DNA of 9,130 bases from Planctomycetota bacterium (GCA_021828925.1 JAJZCT010000097.1:1-9130); one strand, 5' to 3'. Counted from the first letter of the stretch, positions 1-7,898 are shown. Numbers and translations: made by a program. Notes: a model not told the origin generated them from the letters alone.

Positions 1-3000
1 AGTCTTGGAAGTGGTACCTATACCCCCGGATCAATTTCCTCATCAGATTTCCAAGTCTCCTCCTCCAGCCAGGTGCAGGGGGAAATATCGATTAACGGAG
101 GAAACATCTACTTCACTGCCGGTTCCGCAACCCCATCCGGCAATGGATGGACGTCATCGGGTGGTAATTTTGGAGATGGATCGAATTGGTCCGGCGGATT
201 GCCGCCAACCAGCAGTCAGCCCGCGATTTTTGTCGGCAGCGGGGCCGCCAATTCGACGCCGATTACCGTCAATTTTACCGCAAATGAGTCCAACACCGAA
301 CTCATTGATGACGACGCCAATGTGACGCTGGGCCTCGGTGGCAACACCTACTCGTTGACCTCAACCGGTGCTCCAGGCGCGATCCAGGTCGGCGGCGAAT
401 TGGGACTTGGTGCTATCTTGAACATTTCCGGCGGTACACTCCGTTCTACTAACGCGGACATTTCCCCTTACCCAACTGAAACCAGCGACACGGACCAAAT
501 GAGCTTGGTGTCAACCATTTGGTCGAATTCAGGAAATATTTCGGTCGGCGACTCCGGCTCCGGGAAGCTGCAGATTGATCAGAACAGCAGCATACAGACC
601 GGTGCCATGAATATCGCCAATCAGCCCGGCTCCCAAGGCGAAGTTGACAACGCCGGTAAGCTCGCGGTTTCGGGCGGATTAACCGTCAACAGCGGTGGTG
701 TGCTTAACCAGACCGGCGGAAGCACCGCCGCAGGAAGCATCGCAAATTCCGGTAACATCAACGTTGCCGGCGGAACTTTCCAGGGATCGCTGACCAACAA
801 TGCAACCGGTACCGTAACGCTGCAACAGGGATCTGCTATCACACTCAGCGGCGATGTCGTGAATAACGGCGTTATTGACGTCGGCGCGGGCACAGCAATC
901 GTCTCCGGATCCACCATTTTGAGCGGCAGCGGCACGTTGCAACTCGGCGGCACGAATGTGAGTGCCGGGCAGATCATTGGTACCGGCGCAGGACCGAATG
1001 TCGATCAATTAACCAACAACAGCACCATTGAAGGAGCCGGCACCATCGGTGATCCAACTGATACGAAGCCTTTTGCGTTCACGAACAACGGCAGCCTGAT
1101 CGCCAACGTGAACGGTCAGGTGTTGAACGTTTATGGCTCCGTCACGGGCACGTCGACCGGGCATGCCTACGCCACGAATGGTGGAATTCTGTATTTCCAT
1201 AGCACGTATAACCAGACGGGGGGAAATACAAATATCGGGAACAACCCGGTTCAGAGCGGCGGGGGCTACAGTTCGGGCTGGAACGCGGTTGCTAAATACC
1301 GCGTCCCGACCCCGCTCCTCGCAAGCGGTGAGCCGTCTCTAACGCTTTCAGCCATCAATGGTCCGCCCGGTGTCTTCACGGGCGATTATTACGCCGTGAC
1401 GCAACAGCAACTGATCAATTACGTCAGCAATATCGAAAGTGCAATCAACGCTGTCAATTCGCAAACCGCTGGCGGACAGCCGTGGAATCCCGCAGTGGAC
1501 GTAAGTCTCGTGGCAAATCCATTCGACGCCAGCCAGACGGCCGGTGAGCTGGAGGCTACCGCCTCCGTACTTGGGGAAATTGGAACATCAGTACCAAGCA
1601 CGATCGACGGTTTTACTGAATATCCTGTCGGCACGACGTTGAAGACAGGGCTAGAAGTATTGATTACACCGCTAAGCGTGCTCACCAACCCTCTTTCGGA
1701 GGTCGGTAAGATAACCGCCGGCGAACTTAATGCGGTAGCCGCAAACGTGGTTGCAGCGCAACAACATCTCCAGCCGATAGCGAGCCAATTGGTGCCGAAA
1801 TTACTGCCTTCAAACGCGAACATCGCATATATTATTCCGCCAGGACAGCAACTCACAATTGCAATCGGAGGCGTAAATTTCCCGATTTCGTTAGCGGATA
1901 GTGTCAGTGCCCTCGCAAACTTATCGCCCACTATTGCAAAGATTCAATCCTCACTGCAGGCTTATAACGTTGGCACGATTAATGATCTGCTTGCTGCGGA
2001 TAACGCCTCTGCGGAAACCCAGGCTCTAAGCCCAACGAACATTCCACTTAATTTCAATGTCAATCTGTCCTTTAGCAATAATCTTGCGCCCGGCCCAGAT
2101 CTGAATGATGGTGTGATCGAAGAGTTTCCCCCGGGAAGCAACGAAAACTCCGGAGGAAGTGGTGGCAGCGGTGGAAGCGGGAGCGACGGCGGCGGTGGTG
2201 GAATTATCACCTCCGGCGGGTACGTCTCCTATCCATACGGTGCAACAATCAGCGGGGGTGGGTGGGGTGGCAATGGAACGGCTGGCGGAAACGTCACTAT
2301 TTCAGGTAATTCGACGCTCTACGCCGGAAATCCCGGTACGGGCGGTTCCACTGTGACCACCGGCCTACTGCACATTACGGGAAACTTGGTAATAACCAGT
2401 TCGTTTTCTGGAACGACGGCCCAGACTCCCGTCCTGGAGTTTTACATTGGCGGCACGACGCAGGGCGGAAACCCCGGCTACGACTACATCGATGTTGGCG
2501 GCAACGCCTCGCTTTCGGGCGATTTGGCGGTCGGCTTTGCAAACGGGTTCCAGGGTGCCGTCACAGCGTCGGATAATTTTGACGTCATCACCGCAAATAC
2601 CGCTATCGCTGGAAGCCTGTCCAATGTCGCCAGCGGCCAACGGATCGATACCATTGACGGATTCGGGTCGTTCCTTGTCAACTACGGGGCTGGCACCGCA
2701 AATCCAAATGAGGTGGTCCTCAGCGACTTTATTCCCAATCCCGGCAGTGGCTTAAGCCAAAGCACGGCCATCGGGCCGACCTCGTCCGCCAACGGCGTAT
2801 ACGTTTTCCACAACATTCCCAGCGGGGCATGGGTGGACCCGCCGGCCAGTACCGGCTTTATTTACGAAGTGGCGACGCCGGGGGCGCTGTTCACAAAGAT
2901 TGAAAGCTTCCCGACCGGATTTGCCGGCACGATGCATCTTCTAATCAACGGCTACGATATCGGACCGTTCGCGCCGGGCGATAGTTTTGATCTCTCAAAT

Positions 3001-3231
3001 CTGCCTGGCGGGGGTGCCAGCGTATTCGAAATTACCGGAATCTCGCCGCTTAGCGGAAGCCTTACCGACTTTCCACTACAGCTAGGATTCAACGAATCCA
3101 ATGTGGATTTTGTAATGGCCGCCGTGCCAACGCCCGAACCAGCGACGTTGGCCTTGCTCGCATTAGGTGGGTTGGCGCTGCTGGGCAGTAACCGGCGACG
3201 CGGAATCAGGATGGCCAATCATGATGCATAA
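1..3231 (+). CDS. Large secreted PEP-CTERM / autotransporter-repeat-like surface protein (5' end off window)
   Basis: The frame is open from the first base, so the gene starts upstream; the in-frame GTG at 73 is internal and no signal peptide is visible. At least 1076 residues are encoded. In order: a beta-rich, Gly/Asn/Ser/Thr-rich N-terminal half with a GSNWSGG segment (about 178-201) and repeated short strands of the N-G-x-I-x-V type (about 530-1200), as in autotransporter-associated or beta-helix repeats; an unusual helical, Ala/Leu/Gln-rich stretch (about 1387-2030); a Gly-Ser linker (2152-2202); a second beta domain (about 2280-2730) containing YDYIDVGGNASLSGDL and GSFLVNYG, typical of the last repeat in such proteins; and a PEP-CTERM sorting signal at the C-terminus. 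Known of the family: PEP-CTERM proteins are exported by Sec and processed by an exosortase, often ending up in the envelope or extracellular matrix. An adhesive or matrix role is inference; no catalytic motif is visible. Confidence 0.9.
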   Translation, partial: SLGSGTYTPGSISSSDFQVSSSSQVQGEISINGGNIYFTAGSATPSGNGWTSSGGNFGDGSNWSGGLPPTSSQPAIFVGSGAANSTPITVNFTANESNTELIDDDANVTLGLGGNTYSLTSTGAPGAIQVGGELGLGAILNISGGTLRSTNADISPYPTETSDTDQMSLVSTIWSNSGNISVGDSGSGKLQIDQNSSIQTGAMNIANQPGSQGEVDNAGKLAVSGGLTVNSGGVLNQTGGSTAAGSIANSGNINVAGGTFQGSLTNNATGTVTLQQGSAITLSGDVVNNGVIDVGAGTAIVSGSTILSGSGTLQLGGTNVSAGQIIGTGAGPNVDQLTNNSTIEGAGTIGDPTDTKPFAFTNNGSLIANVNGQVLNVYGSVTGTSTGHAYATNGGILYFHSTYNQTGGNTNIGNNPVQSGGGYSSGWNAVAKYRVPTPLLASGEPSLTLSAINGPPGVFTGDYYAVTQQQLINYVSNIESAINAVNSQTAGGQPWNPAVDVSLVANPFDASQTAGELEATASVLGEIGTSVPSTIDGFTEYPVGTTLKTGLEVLITPLSVLTNPLSEVGKITAGELNAVAANVVAAQQHLQPIASQLVPKLLPSNANIAYIIPPGQQLTIAIGGVNFPISLADSVSALANLSPTIAKIQSSLQAYNVGTINDLLAADNASAETQALSPTNIPLNFNVNLSFSNNLAPGPDLNDGVIEEFPPGSNENSGGSGGSGGSGSDGGGGGIITSGGYVSYPYGATISGGGWGGNGTAGGNVTISGNSTLYAGNPGTGGSTVTTGLLHITGNLVITSSFSGTTAQTPVLEFYIGGTTQGGNPGYDYIDVGGNASLSGDLAVGFANGFQGAVTASDNFDVITANTAIAGSLSNVASGQRIDTIDGFGSFLVNYGAGTANPNEVVLSDFIPNPGSGLSQSTAIGPTSSANGVYVFHNIPSGAWVDPPASTGFIYEVATPGALFTKIESFPTGFAGTMHLLINGYDIGPFAPGDSFDLSNLPGGGASVFEITGISPLSGSLTDFPLQLGFNESNVDFVMAAVPTPEPATLALLALGGLALLGSNRRRGIRMANHDA
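2152..2202 (+). repeat. Gly-Ser coding repeat (flexible linker)
   Basis: A run of GGA/GGT/GGC/AGT/AGC codons encodes GGSGGSGGSGSDGGGGG inside the PEP-CTERM protein. It separates the helical middle region from the C-terminal beta domain and reads as a flexible interdomain linker. Such low-complexity DNA can vary in length between strains. Confidence 0.75.
3127..3201 (+). other. PEP-CTERM exosortase sorting signal (coding)
   Basis: The tripartite C-terminal signal is complete: the PTPEPAT motif with Pro-Glu-Pro encoded at 3133-3141, a hydrophobic membrane-spanning stretch (LALLALGGLALLG), and an Arg cluster (RRR, 3193-3201). A nine-residue tail follows before the TAA. In known systems this signal directs processing by an exosortase (EpsH/Xrt family), so the genome should carry one elsewhere. 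Confidence 0.9.
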
Positions 3232-3718
3232 GATTGAAAGCATCGCAAAATGCAAGAGGCGCAATTGCCACGACGATTCACGTTTTCGTGGGTTCCCGTT
3301 TCTTGTAATGGCTTTGGTCGCTTGTCTTCTGCTATTGCCTACATATTGTACCGGTGCCACCATCGCCTATGTCGGCGAAATCAACAATGCCGGCCCATCC
3401 GCTTACGCCACGGGAAGCCAACGCGGAACCGGGCCGGATGCCGGAGCCACACGGAATGGAAAAACCACTCCAAGCGAACAAGGTATCGGAGGTCGCACCA
3501 TGATGGTACGGTATTGGAAAATAAGGAAGCCGACAATTTTGCTCGCCTCCATCGCCGGCGGGGCGACTTGCAGCTCTCTTCCCTCGAATGAAGACGACCG
3601 CACTGCGAGGCCACGCACTACCGAACATCATGCGAATATGAACGCAACACGGGCATTGACAAGAAAGGTTATTGGACGTTATAAGATAGAAAATCAGTGG
3701 CTGGTTTTGAAGCCGTGA
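3221..3718 (+). pseudogene. Remnant of a secreted-protein gene, or small hypothetical secreted protein
   Basis: A 165-residue ORF starts at ATG 3221 (or 3224), overlapping the last 11 bases of the PEP-CTERM gene, which suggests translational coupling; only a weak AGGA lies about 10 bases upstream. Residues 1-22 are charged, residues about 24-46 form a clear signal-peptide core (FPFLVMALVACLLLLPTYC), and cleavage near CTGA-TIAYVG is plausible. The next stretch, TIAYVGEINNAGPSAYATGS, resembles the mature start of an exported PEP-CTERM-type protein. After about residue 68 the sequence turns Arg/Thr/Gly-rich with no recognisable domain, and no sorting signal follows. The promoter of the next gene and the first copy of its direct repeat lie within its 3' end, so the stop codon may be fortuitous. 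My reading is a second surface-protein gene that lost most of its body at a rearrangement junction. A genuine short secreted protein is the alternative. Confidence 0.45.
3656..3685 (+). promoter_or_regulatory. Sigma70-type promoter for the SIR2-STAND gene
   Basis: TTGACA (3656-3661, 6 of 6 to the -35 consensus) is followed, after an 18-base spacer, by TATAAG (3680-3685, 5 of 6 to the -10 consensus). Transcription would begin near 3692 and yield a leader of about 187 nt before the ATG at 3879. The promoter points into the SIR2 gene and lies inside the 3' end of the preceding degenerate ORF, suggesting independent, potentially strong transcription. Assignment is by pattern only. Confidence 0.6.
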
Positions 3719-3749
3719 ATTGCGCCCTTTGGTGGCTGGTTTTGAAGCC
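3697..3749 (+). repeat. 18-bp direct repeat pair in the leader of the SIR2-STAND gene
   Basis: GTGGCTGGTTTTGAAGCC occurs exactly at 3697-3714 and 3732-3749, a 35-bp period. Similarity continues past each copy (GTGA after the first, CCGTGA after the second). Each copy has a small imperfect dyad (GGCT/AGCC). The first copy begins about 5 bases after the predicted transcription start, a location suited to an operator for a repressor or to an RNA element. A simple local duplication is also possible. Confidence 0.85.
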
Positions 3750-3780
3750 CCGTGACAGTCGCCAACTGAAGGAAAGGTTG

Positions 3781-3836
3781 AGTTGTGCCGACAACTTCTC
3801 TCTGCAGGTGCTGACAATGCCGATGTGGGCACCTGC
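3781..3836 (+). promoter_or_regulatory. Two hairpins in the 5' leader of the SIR2-STAND gene
   Basis: The first is a perfect 6-bp stem, AGTTGT (3781-3786) with ACAACT (3791-3796), closing a GCCG tetraloop. The second is a perfect 8-bp stem, GCAGGTGC (3804-3811) with GCACCTGC (3829-3836), around a 17-nt loop. No U-run follows either, so they are not evident intrinsic terminators. They could be a structured leader controlling translation or stability, or chance structures. No riboswitch class is recognised. Confidence 0.4.
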
Positions 3837-3867
3837 TGTGATCCACGATGATAGTTTGATTTTCGCG

Positions 3868-3872
3868 AGGAG
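3868..3872 (+). promoter_or_regulatory. Shine-Dalgarno site fixing the SIR2-STAND start
   Basis: AGGAG lies 6 bases before the ATG at 3879. An in-frame TAG at 3852-3854 excludes an upstream extension with a better start. The start at 3879 is therefore well supported. Confidence 0.8.
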
Positions 3873-3878
3873 TTCAAC

Positions 3879-6800
3879 ATGCGTGAACAGCAAAACGAAT
3901 GTGAAACGAGTTCCCTAAAATACATTAAGGACCCAGACGAAGCCTTCCAATTGATAAAGGGATGTCATCAGAGTGGCCGACGGATTATACCGTTATTCGG
4001 TGCCGGCATCTCCGTAGGTGCGGGCATTCCAACGGCGACCGCGCTAGCCGATTATATCGTCTTGGTCTACGGGCTCGCTGAAAATGAAGGATGGAGTGAT
4101 TATCGAGGATATCTCCTCCGGTACGGGTGGCCACATCGACACGACGCCTGGCGGAATTGGCTCTTGCCGCATAAAAGTGAACATTGTGCCGGGGACCTCG
4201 TTAAGCAGTTCGAGGAACTGCGGAAAAAACTCTATCACTGGGCCGCTGGCGAGGAACTTCGGCATGTCGCCCCATTATGCACAAAAATGGGCAAAGATCG
4301 GGTCAATTCACTCCCAGTTCAGAGCGCGACATACACCGACTACCGCGCCTTACTCCTGGCGATTACCAACGGCAACAGCTGCCTTATTGATGCTTTTTTT
4401 GATCAGTTCGTGAGGGACCGGGAACCCACCACAGCCCACCAATTTATCTCCTTCATTGCAGAGCATATCAAGATCGACCTTATTCTTACCACAAATTTTG
4501 ATTCCCTTATCGAAAGGGCACTACGCAATGAGGGAAGATCTCCGACCGTCTACGAGATCACAAAACATGACCCGATTCCCAGTTCAATGCTGGTACGCAG
4601 TCAGGATATTTCGGTGGTTAAATTGCACGGTGGAACACATGCGCTCCGGGCTGGCTACGACTTGGATGAGAGTCTCTCCACAGCGGCGCTGGCCGAAATA
4701 CGCGGGTACTTTCAGAATGAAACAGGCGAAGATGGGGGACCGCCGCTTCTACTCGTGCTCGGTTACAGCGGCAGCGACCGCCGCGTGATGGACATCGTGG
4801 CCGACCACCTGCAAGTCTCCTGTCGACAATACCGAGACAGTTCACACGTTCTCTGGGTGTTACGGGAAGACGACCCACCGCCGCATCTGAAAACATCGGC
4901 CAAAGTTGCCGCATCGTGGGGGGCTGCCGGTTGCCCTCCTGTCATGGTCTGCAAATACCGTCATGCGCAACTATTTCTGCAGGAGCTCCATCAAGTGGTG
5001 GCTAATCAGCACGCGATCAGCCAAGCCAGCTATCGCGTTGTCATCCCGATGCCTCCAAGGCTGGGAATAATCGACGACAAAGCCGTTGTACGTGTCGCGC
5101 CGCAGAAGGAGGAAAACTTTAGGATTTTTTTTTCAGATCATGCCGGGCAAGGCACCTCTACCGATTTGATGAAGAACGCTTACGGGATATCCAGCAAAAA
5201 TGGACGGGGGGCCACATTGAACGACCCAGACACGCCAACACCGCCTTACGGCGAGCTGGTCACCTCCAATAAGACCCGCGATGTCGTATGGATTGATGCT
5301 GCCAATTTCACCACGCGGGCCGGTCTCGTCGCCTGTATTTTGGACGAGTTCTCACGGCTTGATCGTGGTCATGTCCCGGTGAGCCGGGCACTGTTGCTTC
5401 GAGATGCGGGATGTCGCCTGAGTGGGGACCACAATTCGCGGGTTAATACCAATGGTCGAGGGAGTTACAGTGACGACAATGACGAATGGGAGGTTACGGT
5501 AGCGGCACGCTGGATTGCCTATTCGCTACGCCGTGGCAATTTCGTCCTTGCGGTCGACTCGCTTGGCGAGTTCGCCAAGCCGCACCCCGCGTTGTCGAAG
5601 AGCGATAACAACATCGACGATCAACCAATGCGACTCCAACGCAAGCTCCTTATTCAATTTTTTGCGAAGCTTCACACAGAGTACAAAGTGTCGGGATTTG
5701 GCGTATCTGCTGTTATGCTGGCGCTCACACAAATGGAACTCCCTGAAGATGCGATGGCCAAAACCGTTCAGCAGCAAGTGAAGCTCATTTTGGGGTGCGA
5801 TATCTCCGGCGACTGCCAACCAAAAGAAGAAACAGGCCCGCGAGCTGATGCTGCAGTCCGATCACTAATAGATGCAGTCAAGGAAGATGATAACGATAAT
5901 TTTAGTTCGGCCATCATGGTTGCCATAGCCAGCCTGTTCCGTGGTCCGCGGAGCAGGACGGCCTTGCTCGTCTCATTCGTTCGCTATTTGCGTTTGATGA
6001 GAAAACAGGGTGCCAACGGCGGCCGAAATCCAAGCGTTGCTCGCTGGGCAAGAAAAGTCGATTGTCGCAAGTATATGGCGGTGGCGGTGGCGGCGCTCAA
6101 GAAAGCTGAATCAGCCTGTGCGAACAACCGAGTCGAGTGGCCGCTGCTCTCGCGTATGGAGGGTGGTTTCTATTGGATGCATCTGGAGACTCGCGATCAT
6201 GTCTTTAATTGGTGCGCACAAGAACAGACCGGACTTTTCCTAAAGAGTGACCTGGCAGAAATGTTTGACGGCATCGCTAACTTTGCTTTTTACGACGTGT
6301 ACAAACGGTCACACGATGTGTCGGTGTTCATTGAGTACGTCTATTACCGATTACTTTCGGCCATCTACTACAAAAAGTGTCCGAACGATATATGGCGGGA
6401 CAAACTGCGTATGGTTGTGGGTGCGGTTGACGGCGATTACCACAATCTGCTAGCCCATGGTCGCCTGGCCGATCTGGCCACAGAGCTAACCCGCGTCGTG
6501 ACATTCCTTCTGGACCAAATAGACGAGGCAAGTGGGAATAAGGATCTATGCCAGGAGCTTCGGCTAGTTGCAGCAAGGTTATTCTCTCGGATGGCTAAGT
6601 TGTTTGATGCCGGCGGCCATCCACGAACAGCGCTGCGGTATTATTTCGCCAGTTTTATACTCTACTGCGGTAATCAAGAAGGGCTACCCTACTTTAAGAA
6701 AGACATCCAGACCATCCTTTCTATACCGGACGAGGATGTGCTGAACAAGATACTCAATCAACAACCACAGATTGTTCAAATTGTGCGCGATACCACAAAG

Positions 6801-7892
6801 CCATTGTTGCTTGAGGTAATTTCTGATATAGCCCGCTTTATCATGGCTCCCATTGTTTTCATGGACAATACATCGACGAGTGTATCGAATCGATTTCAGG
6901 TGCATACCAATCCAATTTCACGCGCATGGTTCGAAAAGGAGCGAAAGGAACCGAAGCGGCGCAATTTTAGCAACGAGGTTTCAAGCGAGTGCTTGGTCAA
7001 AATCGACAAACTACTAAATGACAAAAATGCCACCCAGTTGCAAGAGCTGCATGAGATTAGGGCGAGGATCGCCGGGCGGATGGCGGAAGATCAGCTCAAC
7101 GTAGTGCTTCGCTTCTTGCGCGCCAAAATATACAAGTGCCCGGATGAAAATGTCGAAAAGGTAAATGTCGACGTTACGCAGTTAAAAAAGATTGACACGG
7201 ATTGCAATAATGCCCTGATTATACTGCATAACTCCCTCCCATTGCGCCCGCGTGGCCGTGCATCCTCCAGCTACCTCTACGCCATTAGCGGTGTCGCACT
7301 CTATCACCTCGGTCAAAAAGCGGAAGCAGATGCCCAATTCACTAGATCCCTATCAATGGTCGCACCACAAAGCGATCCCAATGAGAGGCTTATGGCTGCG
7401 CGCATCCTATGGATGAGGGCCGAATGTGAGTTGTTAGAGTTCCACCGCCCACGGCCCAACGCTGGCCGGTACAGACTTAGTTGTTTGGAAACCGCGGAGT
7501 TGCTTTTGCGGCGCGCAGGGGTGTTGTTTGCCTCTGGGCGATCCGACAACCTGTGGCACGTGAACTTTTTGTTTTTGCGTGCGGCGGTAGGATTCGGATT
7601 TTATCTTCATGCGGCGAAGAAGGACAAGCCTGACATGACGCGAAGGCGGCACTCGATGGACTGCCGCAGATATCTTCTCTCCGCGCTCCAGCATCTTATA
7701 TCGGCGCAAAGCAGCACCGGAATGAAATCGGACCGGCGCGTCCTATTTCGGGCTTTTTTTGATTTGATTGAGAAATATGGCAAGGGCGAATATGGCGAAG
7801 ACGGATGGAAAAACGAGCGATCTAGGTGCGGCATTCCCTGTGATCCTGAAACAAGAGTTGATAAGAAAAAGCCCGTGTGCTTTGAGTTGTGA
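3879..7892 (+). CDS. SIR2 - STAND-NTPase-like - TPR protein, probable anti-phage NADase sensor
   Basis: An intact 1337-residue cytoplasmic protein with no signal peptide or evident membrane segment. Residues about 34-330 form a SIR2-family Rossmann domain: GAGIS (41-45) and GIP (49-51) for NAD binding, TTNFD (204-208) carrying the Asn and Asp that match the sirtuin QNID signature, KLHG (248-251) with the catalytic His250, and GYSGSD (295-300). Paired zinc-ribbon CxxC motifs are absent, as in NAD-degrading defence SIR2 domains rather than deacetylases. Residues about 400-640 look STAND-like: a P-loop-like HAGQGTST (421-428) without the Walker A lysine, a WIDAANF strand (471-477), and a Walker B-like FVLAVDSL (555-562). 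Residues about 690-1337 are helical with TPR-like units (for example 909-931 and 1131-1160), the usual place for target sensing. Known relatives are SIR2-STAND proteins such as the Avs5 group, which kill infected cells by NAD+ depletion. Function here is inferred from architecture; the sensed ligand is unknown. It has its own promoter and leader, so it is probably monocistronic. Confidence 0.85.
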   Translation: MREQQNECETSSLKYIKDPDEAFQLIKGCHQSGRRIIPLFGAGISVGAGIPTATALADYIVLVYGLAENEGWSDYRGYLLRYGWPHRHDAWRNWLLPHKSEHCAGDLVKQFEELRKKLYHWAAGEELRHVAPLCTKMGKDRVNSLPVQSATYTDYRALLLAITNGNSCLIDAFFDQFVRDREPTTAHQFISFIAEHIKIDLILTTNFDSLIERALRNEGRSPTVYEITKHDPIPSSMLVRSQDISVVKLHGGTHALRAGYDLDESLSTAALAEIRGYFQNETGEDGGPPLLLVLGYSGSDRRVMDIVADHLQVSCRQYRDSSHVLWVLREDDPPPHLKTSAKVAASWGAAGCPPVMVCKYRHAQLFLQELHQVVANQHAISQASYRVVIPMPPRLGIIDDKAVVRVAPQKEENFRIFFSDHAGQGTSTDLMKNAYGISSKNGRGATLNDPDTPTPPYGELVTSNKTRDVVWIDAANFTTRAGLVACILDEFSRLDRGHVPVSRALLLRDAGCRLSGDHNSRVNTNGRGSYSDDNDEWEVTVAARWIAYSLRRGNFVLAVDSLGEFAKPHPALSKSDNNIDDQPMRLQRKLLIQFFAKLHTEYKVSGFGVSAVMLALTQMELPEDAMAKTVQQQVKLILGCDISGDCQPKEETGPRADAAVRSLIDAVKEDDNDNFSSAIMVAIASLFRGPRSRTALLVSFVRYLRLMRKQGANGGRNPSVARWARKVDCRKYMAVAVAALKKAESACANNRVEWPLLSRMEGGFYWMHLETRDHVFNWCAQEQTGLFLKSDLAEMFDGIANFAFYDVYKRSHDVSVFIEYVYYRLLSAIYYKKCPNDIWRDKLRMVVGAVDGDYHNLLAHGRLADLATELTRVVTFLLDQIDEASGNKDLCQELRLVAARLFSRMAKLFDAGGHPRTALRYYFASFILYCGNQEGLPYFKKDIQTILSIPDEDVLNKILNQQPQIVQIVRDTTKPLLLEVISDIARFIMAPIVFMDNTSTSVSNRFQVHTNPISRAWFEKERKEPKRRNFSNEVSSECLVKIDKLLNDKNATQLQELHEIRARIAGRMAEDQLNVVLRFLRAKIYKCPDENVEKVNVDVTQLKKIDTDCNNALIILHNSLPLRPRGRASSSYLYAISGVALYHLGQKAEADAQFTRSLSMVAPQSDPNERLMAARILWMRAECELLEFHRPRPNAGRYRLSCLETAELLLRRAGVLFASGRSDNLWHVNFLFLRAAVGFGFYLHAAKKDKPDMTRRRHSMDCRRYLLSALQHLISAQSSTGMKSDRRVLFRAFFDLIEKYGKGEYGEDGWKNERSRCGIPCDPETRVDKKKPVCFEL
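5125..5133 (+). repeat. T9 homopolymer inside the SIR2-STAND gene
   Basis: Nine consecutive T bases encode the end of RIFFS (residues 415-419), just before the P-loop-like motif. Loss of one T gives a TGA at 5167-5169, leaving a protein of about 430 residues holding only the SIR2 domain. Gain of one T also ends early, after about 45 codons. Slippage or phase variation is possible but not shown. Confidence 0.8.
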
Positions 7893-7898
7893 CCGGGG

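Noticed and set aside
1419..1931. 170-residue minus-strand ORF inside the PEP-CTERM gene
   Set aside because: A shadow of the plus-strand coding frame, with no recognisable protein features or ribosome site.
73..3231. GTG at 73 as the true start of the PEP-CTERM gene
   Set aside because: The frame is open upstream to base 1 with the same Ser/Gly-rich character, and no signal peptide follows the GTG.
3250..3591. 113-residue plus-strand ORF in the third frame over the remnant gene
   Set aside because: His/Arg/Cys-rich out-of-frame reading of the signal-peptide region; the other frame has the convincing signal peptide.
3697..3749. Mini CRISPR array from the 18-bp repeat pair
   Set aside because: Only two copies, 18 bp with a 17-bp gap; repeats and spacers are too short, and there are no cas genes in the window.
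3332..3925. 197-residue minus-strand ORF across the leader
   Set aside because: Cys/Arg/Ser-rich with no domain, antisense to the leader, promoter and SIR2 start; looks like a chance frame.
4394..4400. T7 run, with a second T7 at 7754-7760, each in GCTTTTTTTGAT
   Set aside because: Both encode Ala-Phe-Phe-Asp in unrelated parts of the protein; a codon-level coincidence and shorter than the T9 tract.
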